Below are positions 55,710-64,000 of a DNA stretch of 64,000 nt, piece after piece. Both the position numbers and the translations under genes were made by a program. The stretch is taken from contig CAJNDS010002360.1 in the NCBI GenBank assembly GCA_905221605.1, positions 182,001-246,000 of the forward strand, read 5' to 3'. This stretch comes from Symbiodinium natans (lineage: Eukaryota > Sar > Dinophyceae > Suessiales > Symbiodiniaceae). The notes beneath the pieces were generated by a model. That model was not told the origin of the DNA and did not search any database. It saw only the letters and a list, made by a program, of their open reading frames with translations. The first letter of the stretch is position 1. Each line of letters starts with the position of its first letter.

Positions 55710-57131
55710 ATTCGAACAATATGGCCGAGATGTCATATGGCCGCGCAGAATTCTGGAAATCGGCTGTCCACTTTATATCCATCGCATGTTTCTCATTGGC
55801 TGCCTATGCTTGAGGACATCAGCAATTCCACTGCCTTCAAGAAGAAGATGAGCACGATGACCGCAAACTTGCAGCAAAACGAAGAATGGCGCTATATTAG
55901 TATGGATGCTACTTTCAAAGTGTGCTTGAAGATTCTTGGACAAGCGACCTACAGAGCTTCGGCAAATGTCAGGAACGAAGCGCCCTTTCCAGATGATGTT
56001 GCTTGGCGGCGTCTACTGACTATTCGAGGGCGATCCGGCGCAGTTCTACTCCTGAAGCCGCTACCGTCCGAATCTTCAGAACATCTCGCAGAAGCTTTAA
56101 GGGACAGTTTCACTGCTACTCAACTGAGTTCTATTTTCTATATCGCTACCGACAGTCCTTCTGTCAAATTTTTCAAGCAGGCGCAGGAAATCTGCCCTCA
56201 CTTACAAGCGATGACTCTGGATCCAATACACTTGGCCATAGTGTACGAGTATGGTTTCTGGAATAAAAAATCTGCCGGATCTAAGACGCTTCGACGTATT
56301 TTAGCAAAGACATCGGCCGTCGATGAAAGCGTCCAATCCAATTGCTGGCTGGAATTCTATGACGGCGACATGTCCAGGCCGCTGACCGCAATAGAAGAAA
56401 GGTATCGTCGCATGATTCTTGAGCAGTCAATGACCGCAAAAGACGCAGATAAATTCTTGTCTATTGATGGCGAAAAGCCATTTTACAGCAGACTAGAATT
56501 CATCCAGTGCATTGCAGCGTTATGCAAGCGTTTTGAACATGAGGTCGTCCGCAAAGCGGCTGGCCCGAACAAGGAAATTTTTAAGATTTTGTGGTCGGCC
56601 TGTGCACCGGACAGGCTCGAATGGTTGTTCAACAACATTCGTCTGCGCCATACGTTATCTCGTGAACATTTGCGGTTTCTTCCTAGTGGTACTGCAAGTA
56701 ATGAATCCTTGCACGCAGAAATTAATTCGTGGACTCGATCCACAAATGCATTACATCGCTCCACTTTATCTTTAAAGTTGCGATATTACTTGTACATAAA
56801 AAGACTGTCTCACTACCTGGCAACTTGCTTTCCATTGTCTCATGTCACCACCGAAACAATGTTGCTCGCTCGATCTCTTCGCAATTCTCTTTGGTCGCCT
56901 GAAGAATGGCAGACTTGGTGTAGTTGTCAGAATTCTGAAGGCAAGCGGAGTAAAGCTTCCTTGCCTCTAGTGGATGCCTTTCTCAAAGAGAAGGCTATGG
57001 TTAAAAATTGGGTTTTGAAAAAACCTTCTGCAAAACCGAGCAAATCTCGCAAGCAGAAGAAGTTGACTCCTCTCAGTGTGCCAAGAACTCACACACTGGT
57101 TACTGCAGGCGTGAAACGCAAGCAGAAGTGA
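55710..57131 (+). CDS. RNase H-fold DDE-type transposase
   Basis: A 464-codon frame begins with ATG at 55,737; a good acceptor at 55,709, after a pyrimidine tract, would extend it by nine codons and connect it to the preceding zinc-finger frame (donor not resolved). Numbering from that ATG, D57 lies in I-S-M-D-A-T-F-K, D139 in I-A-T-D-S-P-S, a further D162 in L-D-P-I-H, and E323 in T-A-S-N-E-S-L-H-A-E-I-N. The order beta-strand Asp, Asp after about 80 residues, then a helical Asn-Glu is that of cut-and-paste DDE/D transposases of the MULE/KDZ type. The C-terminus is Lys-rich and could be a nuclear localisation signal. The exact superfamily is not clear. The upstream C2H2 finger is a plausible DNA-binding part of the same protein. 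Confidence 0.75.
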   Translation: MRTIWPRCHMAAQNSGNRLSTLYPSHVSHWLPMLEDISNSTAFKKKMSTMTANLQQNEEWRYISMDATFKVCLKILGQATYRASANVRNEAPFPDDVAWRRLLTIRGRSGAVLLLKPLPSESSEHLAEALRDSFTATQLSSIFYIATDSPSVKFFKQAQEICPHLQAMTLDPIHLAIVYEYGFWNKKSAGSKTLRRILAKTSAVDESVQSNCWLEFYDGDMSRPLTAIEERYRRMILEQSMTAKDADKFLSIDGEKPFYSRLEFIQCIAALCKRFEHEVVRKAAGPNKEIFKILWSACAPDRLEWLFNNIRLRHTLSREHLRFLPSGTASNESLHAEINSWTRSTNALHRSTLSLKLRYYLYIKRLSHYLATCFPLSHVTTETMLLARSLRNSLWSPEEWQTWCSCQNSEGKRSKASLPLVDAFLKEKAMVKNWVLKKPSAKPSKSRKQKKLTPLSVPRTHTLVTAGVKRKQK

Positions 57132-57235
57132 TTTTTTTTATGAACAGCAGCTTTTTTATGAATGATAACCATGTCTCATTGTACAGACATCATAAAATTG
57201 CTGCGCTGCTGATGTTCTAATTCAAAGAGACAAAC

Positions 57236-59110
57236 ATGTACGAGAAAATGAATCGTGTGCCTAAATTACTGCCTTGCATATTCTTATCATGTATGTATGT
57301 AAAAGCACACGCAATTCTTCTTCACGGCATAGCTTTTCTGGCCCAGAGCGATTATACCAGAAGCAAAACAACACCTAGATCAGTCATGCAGTGCCCCGTT
57401 TGTCGCGATGCGGTCCTCGACACCGTTGACTGCTCAGCGGACATGTTTTTTTTCTCATTTGTTTAATATCTGACTGCGAGTATATCTCGCCCATCGAGGT
57501 ACGTGTTTACGGCGCAATTGGTCAAGAAGACTGTCCAGTGTGCATGCAGGCCTGATGTGAAAGTTACGCAACAGGTAGGAATGTGAGACTCACATAACTA
57601 AGGAAAAGGCAAGCCTTACGGCTCTCATTCCCTGCGGGCACACGTACTGTGCTGCCTGCGTCGCCGAGATGCAGGCAGTGTAATTGTTACGGTGACACCT
57701 CTTCTGTCGTTTCTTTGGAATTTTAAAGAGCTCGAGGCTTATGGCGAAGGCGCTGCTCTCAGTGCTCCTGGATGTGTCGTGAGTGCATTATTCTTTAAAT
57801 CAGGACGCGCGCAGATCGGCTCGGACGTACAAGGAGATCTCCCGCCAAATCAAGCAGATGGACACTTAGGAATTGTTACTGCGCGAGTCTGAGACGTCAT
57901 ATTATTGTTGTTGCTTCTGAGTTCAACAAGGATTTCTGGATTGATGACGAGGCTGGCCGACGAGGATTTTTCTGCTCTGCTATATAATATATTACCTGAT
58001 GTTGTGCATTATGCATGTCAGTGATTTCCTGCATATTGTATATTTTCTTCAGGTGGGCAATTTCATTTTTGCTGCGGAGTTGTTTCTCGGCTTCGCCGAC
58101 GACCAGGCAGCTGCCATTAAGAATCGTTTCTCAGTGGTACGTCGGACAGGTTAACTTTTTCATTTTAAACACGTAGGTCGTCGACTGGTGGAACGAGGAC
58201 TCGGACAAACACAGTTTGAAGTCGAGCATTATATATAGGAAATACAATCCTAAGGCGTCGTGCCGTTTTCGAAACATTTCCTGGATACCTCGGTACCTAG
58301 TCTTGTACAGTCGTCTCACCCGATCTGGATGCATCCATAACGTTAATGATCAGGAGCCAGCTTCTTCGGACGTTGTCGAAAGCATCGTGGACAGCTCATA
58401 CACATATTTGAATAGTTGGAAGAGTTTGTTGTTTACGACCTTGCAAGCCTAGGCAGAAGACAATGAAAATGAAGTGATTGTCGGCCTCTCAGTCTTTCTT
58501 CTACTGATTTGATATATGTTTGTTGTTGCCTTCCAGGTCCTCAACGTGCCCTTCTTTTGGTGTGGCCATGCACTTGTTAGTTTTTTTTTAGAATTTATTT
58601 TGTATGCTTGAATTAAGTACACCGCGAAGGTTCCAGCGTGAAGTGGGGCCATCATCCGAATCATCCCGAACACGAGGCCATTTCAAAAGTCAACCACGTG
58701 AAGTTCTACGCTGTCGTGCCGGCAGGCAGTGCTCCTGTACGTGGACAGCAATGCTCTTTGCACCTTAGGCAATTACGCCGTCTCACCGCCGGCTCCACGT
58801 AACCGCCGAGCGCACTGGTTGCACACCCGCAATCACCATAACCGCCGTTGGATTCTTGAGATCACAGAATTCTGAAATGGATCCAGCATATGGTTTCTAA
58901 AGAGCAAGTCATATCAATGAAACTTTTCTGTATGTCACGCGGATCTCAAGTATCTGCTGCTGCACGATGAAGCGCAGGCAGACGTGAAACGTAAACATAA
59001 GCGATGGCTTTTGTTAGAAAATTAACCTAGCCTCAGGCCATGTTGCTACATTATCATAGAGATGTCATACAAAGTTATTGTGCTTCGGGTGTAGTGATTC
59101 TGAGAAAGCG
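57236..59110 (+). CDS. RING-finger gene, copy 1, multi-exon
   Basis: Exon-like segments on plus carry C-P-V-C-R near 57,393 and, after an AG at 57,498, V-R-V-Y-G then D-C-P-V-C-M-Q-A; a later piece near 57,625 has I-P-C-G-H-T-Y-C-A-A-C-V. Together these give the C-x2-C and C-x-H-x2-C-x2-C parts of a RING domain. Further exon-like pieces lie at 58,053-58,136 (V-G-N-F-I-F-A-A-E-L-F), at about 58,177-58,240 and at 58,637-58,739 (W-G-H-H-P-N-H-P-E-H-E), bounded by AG and GTACGT-type donors. The first RING exon is cut by a stop after M-Q-A in this copy, so it may be damaged. RING domains usually act as ubiquitin ligases. Confidence 0.5.
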
Positions 59111-60800
59111 AGCGCGCTTCTTGAAAAGCATTTGGCATTGCCGAATAATTTTTCTGCATAATTTGATAATGCGTTCGCGTGAGGACATATATTCTTGTCA
59201 AGCTTGAGTGCTTAGCCGTTCATGCTCGAAATTCGTGTCTGGAAGTAAAAAGAAGGGAGTGTGAGTATGCATTGCCCAGTATGTCGGATTGAGGTGGTCA
59301 CCGCAGTCCACTACTCAGTTGAGATCTTTATGTGTTTTCGTGGTTTAATCCGTACACGTACCGCTGACTCAGGTGCGAGTTTATGGCACGGAAGGCGCGG
59401 ACGACTGTCCAGTGTGCATGCAGGCCAGGCATGCGTCGGAAGCAGTCTGTACTAGCAACGCGCTCAAACTGTCTAAAGAGGAAAAAAACCTCACGGTTCT
59501 CGTCCCCTGCGGTCACACGTACTGCGCCGAGTGCGTGGACGAGATTCAGGCCATGCTTTCGATTCGTTGGTGTTCTTGGTTTTATGAACACTCAGTGATA
59601 ACTTTATATTATATATATTTATGACCATATAATATGCACTACTTGTTGGTTATATTTTTGCAATCCGAGGCAAGGCAGACTGACGGGATCGTCCGCGCCT
59701 TTTTTTTTCTTGCTCTGTTCATTTCTGAATGTCGTACCTAAGCCAGTGTTGTTTAAACAGAAGCTAGAATCTGTATTTGTGTGCGCGCATTCTTTATTTC
59801 AGGCAAGCGACACCTCGCAGATCGTCCTTATCTTATTTCGTTCTTAATTGCTGTGCATGTCTTATGATAAAGCCGCCAATATTATCAAACAACTGAACGA
59901 CGAACGCACAATAATTACCTGAATGATGATCCAGGTGGTGAGGCGGAAGCCCCAAGCAGACGTCAGTCCGACATATGGAAAAACTTGTGCAACTAGCGTG
60001 GTAATTTTATGCAATATTCAAGCGTCCTGGTGATGTGGGATAGCAGTCCCAGTTTGTTCTCCGAGGCAGGCAACTCATTTAGAAGCTTCAATAGTTGCTA
60101 GTCTAGCATCAAGACTGTATGCTTGAACATTTTGCCCGAGGTCATTTTAGTTTACGCCCGTTCTGATGCCTTGTGTAGGCTGGGCTCATACAGTGTTTCG
60201 CCTCCATGCCCTCCCGGACTTGCAGCACGTTGGAGAAATCGAGCCAATCGTCACAACCGGCGTTGGGTTTTAGAGTGATGCTATCTCGTTGTACTTATTG
60301 AAGTAACTATCCAGTAATACTTCTATGTTATGAATTCATGCTTTGTGTAGTTGTAGTATATCATTGTAGCTATCGAGATAGTAACAGAAGGATGCTTCGT
60401 CCATTGCAGCGAGGAAAACAAAAGCCCTTGTTCACAGATTCTAGACTACTGTAGCGCTTGCGCGGAAACGACGCAATGTTTCAGACACATTCACATGCAA
60501 TTTTATTTTTAATGTAGTTCTCCAGTCTATAGAAGTTCTCTTAACAAGCCAAAACATAATACGTTGTCCGACCTGCAAAGAGAATGCTTCCGCTCATGTC
60601 GGTTTTTTTTGTCAGCGTTTTTGTTCGGTGTGTTCAAGTGTTTCGCATTCCTGAGCACTTAGAGTTACTGTATGAAACAGCTATAAAGAAAACCGGCGCC
60701 CGGATGGTAATTTTGAATGAAATGCTACCTATTGAATTCTCCTGTGCAATCTCATGCGTCACTGTCTATAAAAAAAAGAGATCTCAGATAAGTTCATGAC
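59111..60800 (+). CDS. RING-finger gene, copy 2, better preserved
   Basis: Homologous to copy 1 with an offset of about 1,873 bp. C-P-V-C-R is near 59,266. The exon at 59,372-59,560 carries D-C-P-V-C-M-Q-A and, without a stop, L-V-P-C-G-H-T-Y-C-A-E-C-V-D-E. A later segment at about 60,563-60,605 gives C-P-T-C-K-E-N-A, which can supply the last Cys pair of a C3HC4 RING. The final open segment to 60,799 (L-E-L-L-Y-E-T-A-I-K-K-T-G-A) is Leu-rich and unassigned. Splice joins are not all resolved. The gene follows the transposase on the same strand and may be cargo or a host gene caught between copies. Confidence 0.55.
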
Positions 60801-61570
60801 ACATCCCCGCGAAACGTGTAATAGAAACCTAGCGAAACAGAAGAACCCGCAGATGTAATTTAGAGTTAGGGGGGTTTCAAGGATTTAGAAATCTTCTTAG
60901 GTCTTCATAATGTTTTAATTTTTCACATGTTTTTTTCACATGTGGTTATAGGTTTAAAGGTTTTCACACATGTTCGGAAGAGACTTCAAATTACTGAAAA
61001 CCTAGCAAGAGTTACTCAAACCGTAGCGAGGAGTATAATTAAAACACAACGAAAATATCATTAGAAACCCGGCAACCACTGCGGAACTCATACGACTTTA
61101 CGTCGCGAAGGTGCAATATATATGGAAACCTTCCAGTGAAACAATTTATATGGTAGGTTTTTTTATGAAAGTGCTTGTTTTTTTTTGCAAAGAAGAATAG
61201 TTAAAGTATACAGCGCGATTTTTTATTTAAGACGAGTCGACCAATAGTGCATTTCTTCAGAAAGTAATCCATCTAATATGTAAGATATAGTTTTGCGAAG
61301 GATTTTGCTTTATTTCACAACTCAAATTTAATAAATCATTGACTAGAGCTGAAAATGAGCTAACGGGTAGAGGCGGAAAAGTGGTCTTGCGTGCTTCCTG
61401 CACGGACCTTACTGCCTGTCCAGACAGGAAGTAAACGTCGTCTAACTCGAAGTGTTTAACCTGGAGGATTCTGCATCTATACGCAGATTGTTTTTGTTTT
61501 CACAAAGATGTTAATACAAACTGTAGTACGTTATTCTACTTGTGCACTACTACTTCCACGACCATACTAG
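60801..61570. other. AT-rich spacer, no gene seen
   Basis: Stop-rich in all frames, with T runs and no recognisable exon. It probably forms the downstream flank of the RING genes or the right edge of the low-GC compartment. Confidence 0.5.
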
Positions 61571-61574
61571 ATAA

Positions 61575-61700
61575 TTTTAACCGCCGGCGGAGGCCGAACC
61601 GTGTGGCGAGGCACCGGGGGATTGCTATACGGGAGAGGGGGAAGCGGACGGGCCTGCTACCTGCATGTACCTCTCTCCCGTCCCGCGGCGGTTGAAATCT
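61575..61700. repeat. Imperfect inverted repeat, about 120 bp
   Basis: TTTTAACCGCCG at 61,575-61,586 pairs with CGGCGGTTGAAAT near 61,686-61,698, and CGGGAGAGG near 61,630-61,638 pairs with CTCTCTCCCG at 61,671-61,680. It is far more GC-rich than its surroundings. It could be a small non-autonomous element, a structured RNA or a hairpin terminator-like sequence; nothing further is visible. Confidence 0.6.
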
Positions 61701-61899
61701 GTACTACTATAGCATTAGTCTTTAACTTCCCAACACTTCATTACTAATCATTCTACTACAAATCAAAGTACTTTTTAAAGAGGATTGTATGTCACATGTA
61801 TCTATGTTTTATCTGAATAAGTATAATCAAGTTAATGTTTCATATTGAATATAGTTGTATACGCATCCATGCATGCTTACGTATGTGTATGTATATGCA

Positions 61900-61985
61900 A
61901 ATATATGCATCTGTAAGTAAATAAATAAATATATACATATATATATGACATATATATATATAGATATATGAGATATAAGAGAGGT
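61900..61985. repeat. TA-rich microsatellite
   Basis: Runs of ATATAT, AAATAAATAAAT and TATATG. Apparent Tyr/Ile-rich minus-strand frames over this stretch are artefacts. Confidence 0.85.
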
Positions 61986-62139
61986 ATCATTTCCCTTTTC
62001 CGAAACTACGAAAGCCAAGCTGGGAGAAGTTAGCGGAGTATCTTACTTAAGCGAGGCCTACAACCAGATAAATCTACAGAGCCTCAGGAGGCTTCACCAC
62101 GACAGCAGCACTCCCTCATCACTGGCGTGTCCAGCCCCA

Positions 62140-62290
62140 AAATGTTCTTGGAGTGCCTGACCCTAGAGTGTTTCTAGAGCGCTTATTCCCGGAGTCTTTT
62201 TGAGGGCTTAATCCTAGAGTCTTAGAGTTTCTCTGGAGTGCGTAGTCTTAGAGTCTCCCTAGAGTGCCTAGCCTCAGAGTAGCATGTTCG
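62140..62290. repeat. Degenerate tandem repeat, unit about 30 bp
   Basis: The words CCTAGAGTG, TTTCTAGAG, CTTAGAGTCT and GAGTGCCTAG alternate about five times in 150 bp. The copies differ by several bases each. Confidence 0.6.
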
Positions 62291-62299
62291 AAGTAGCTT

Positions 62300-62745
62300 C
62301 GTCTCGAAGCATTCCATGTCCAGACGCCCCTTAAACGCTCGCAATTCAAACTGCTCATGAAGGCTGATAATGTTAAACATTCTTGTATCTGCATCGAATA
62401 GCCAGGACGAGAGAGATTATATGTTTCTTTCTCAAGAGATCGGCTGCGCTCTAGATGTGTGAGCTATTCACTATTCGACGCCAGCGGGCTGCCAAACAAC
62501 ATGTTCCCATCAAATCCTTTCCCTTCCATTCTCCCTTGCAGAGCAGCACAGGGATCTAGACCAAGACAGCTCGAAACCTTTCCACATGGGCATTCCTTTG
62601 GCCCTGCTGCTGTCTTTGATCCCTCCATTTGGGGGCGGGACCTTATCTCAGCCAACACAGCACTCTGGCTCAGTGGTGCACTTTTGCCTCTTTTGGCTTA
62701 TGGGTTCCCTTAGATAAACGAAACCAAAGACCGGAAGGGTGCTGT
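62300..62745. other. No recognisable gene
   Basis: A plus-strand frame of 84 codons at 62,459-62,713 is Pro/Ser/Leu-rich and shows no family signature. The rest holds nothing I can support. Confidence 0.45.
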
Positions 62746-62815
62746 TGTTAGGGTTTAAGGTTTGAGGTTTAAGGTTTAAGCTCAAAGTTTAGGGTTTAGG
62801 GTTTATGAGTTTAGT
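62746..62815. repeat. Interstitial telomeric repeat, G-rich strand on plus
   Basis: TTTAGGG and TTTAAGG variants, in the opposite orientation to the array at 9-10 kb. Confidence 0.8.
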
Positions 62816-63044
62816 TGCTTACTTGCTTACTAGACTAAGGAACCCTACTCTGCCAGCCTAGCTTGGAAGAAGGGGACTATGTGTATCGCGCGTATCATAT
62901 GACCCACTGCAGCTTCTATCAAAGTTCCCAACCGCTCAGCGGCTTGCTGTGCGCTGACGGCTTGCCCTGCCTCATGTACTCGAATCTAAGAAGGCCCCGA
63001 GAAGATTTTGTAGTTTCTCTTGCTGGGTTTAAGATGAACCTTAA

Positions 63045-63900
63045 CACCTAAACCCTAAACCCTAAACTTTGAACTCTGAACCCTATACATTTTGCAGAGG
63101 GGTTTAAGGGCCATCCAAGGAATAATGAATCTTTTAGTCGCCACGACCTTGCTGCCGGGACTAACGTGGACGCGTATTCTGACACTAGGATGCCTAGTAG
63201 TACCCTTATTCACTTTTTTGGGAGTTTGAAATCCTAAACCTTAAACCCATGTTTTTTTCTCGATTAATTACTCTGCACCCTGGGAGGTCAGGAACGATGC
63301 CAACGGGTTTAGGGTTTGGAGTTCGAAGGTTTAAGGCTTCCGGGTTTGGTGTTTTGTTTAGGGTTTGAGTAGGCCCTAAACCCTAAACCCTAGACCCTAA
63401 ACCCTAAACCTTTGAGGGTTTCGGGTTTCGAGTGAACAGTCTTAGAATATAGGATCTCGCGCCGTGAATTCTTCTAGGGATTTTCAGGAACCTACTGAAC
63501 CCAGCACCGCAAAAGCATACATCTCCAACATCCTTGCACAAACTTACACATCTGTAATCTTAAACCTTAAATCCTAAACCCTAAACCCCAAACCGTATGA
63601 CAGATCAAGGGAGTCATAGTCGAACCCCTAGGGATGAACCCTAGGTCTCTGTAATGTACTCCTAACCCTAAACCCTAGACTCTGAACCCTAAACCCTAAA
63701 CCCTAAACCCCAAACTCTAATATTCCCTTGGAGGACTTTGAAGAAGGGTCCCCTAATCCAACTGTACAACCGTAGAGGTCCAAGCCATAGTCCCATGAAC
63801 ACACCCCGAAACTCTAATCCCTAAGTCCTAAACCCTAAACCCTAAACCCTCAACCCCAAACCCTAAACCCTTAAACAGAAAACCCTAAACCGCCCGAAGC
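63045..63900. repeat. Clustered interstitial telomeric repeats in both orientations
   Basis: CCCTAAACCCTAAAC at about 63,050-63,068, TTTAGGG at about 63,305-63,370, CCCTAAA at about 63,375-63,410, and further CCCTAAA stretches at about 63,560-63,595, 63,660-63,715 and 63,815-63,890. They are separated by 100-200 bp of unique sequence without a recognisable gene. Confidence 0.85.
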
Positions 63901-64000
63901 TTCAACTCCTCCAAGCCGGAAGGAGAACCCTGTGAGCTGGAGCACTGCGCTCATGATGAGCTGCGCCATGGTGCTAGGTTTTGCAGGCTCCTTGAAAAGT

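Noticed and set aside
46795-57131. Polinton/Maverick proper
   Set aside because: I see no retroviral-type integrase, no family-B polymerase and no capsid or packaging-ATPase signature; the polymerase-like motifs fit family A and the integrase is DDE-transposase-like.
61827-62018. Tyr/Ile-rich minus-strand frame
   Set aside because: It is a translation of a TA microsatellite.

Overview
The window looks like nuclear DNA of a dinoflagellate, most likely a Symbiodiniaceae-type alga. Three observations support this. Recognisable genes in the left half are cut into very short exons, and almost all of their introns begin with GC or GA instead of GT and sit between AG|G-type boundaries. Degenerate plant/dinoflagellate-type telomere heptamers (CCCTAAA/TTTAGGG) are scattered through the window. 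The two halves differ sharply in base composition. I did not see a complete dinoflagellate spliced-leader relic, so the assignment rests on splice sites and repeats.

Layout. 1-32.6 kb is GC-balanced host-like DNA, with genes mostly on the minus strand. I could reconstruct the 3' half of a TauD/TfdA-like dioxygenase gene (1.8-2.9 kb) and almost all of an anthranilate phosphoribosyltransferase gene, trpD (24.3-29.7 kb). The trpD gene has 17 exons whose phases fit at the joins I could define. I also see partial exons of an ankyrin-like gene (7.4-7.7 kb), a WWE-like gene (14.4-15.1 kb), a Lys/Ala/Glu-rich gene (15.4-16.1 kb) and a coiled-coil gene with a duplicated 75-nt exon (31.2-32.5 kb). Between them lie a 0.7 kb TG-rich microsatellite (8.1-8.8 kb), degenerate telomeric arrays (5.8-6.05, 8.9-10.06, 22.3, 26.6 kb) and long stretches with no gene I can name.

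32.7-35.9 kb is an extremely AT-rich satellite built of near-palindromic TTTAAATAATTTAAA modules punctuated by GCGGGCCCG cores. 36.4-38.75 kb is a tandem minisatellite of about 113 bp with a three-unit higher-order pattern and embedded telomere-like heptamers.

39-61 kb is a distinct lower-GC compartment whose inferable introns are canonical GT-AG. Its core (46.8-57.1 kb, plus strand) is the most interesting part. It has long open frames for a zinc-binding, F-box/SPRY-like protein carrying repeated D-Y-x-G-G-S motifs, then a PD-(D/E)XK (RecB/Cas4-type) nuclease, an SF3/D5-like helicase with a GQS P-loop, a family-A-like DNA polymerase, a papain/OTU-like cysteine protease-like domain, a C2H2 finger and an RNase H-fold DDE-type transposase. 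Two short GT-AG introns join the nuclease frames and the helicase-polymerase frame in phase, so nuclease to zinc finger can be read as one very large protein, possibly continuing into the transposase. I read this as a large self-replicating DNA transposon or virus-like element. The core is flanked by a 2.3 kb tandem duplication (40.6-45.1 kb) and a duplicated RING-finger gene (57.2-60.8 kb), both of which may be cargo.

61.6-64 kb returns to host-like sequence with a hairpin, a degenerate 30-bp repeat and interstitial telomere arrays that switch orientation.
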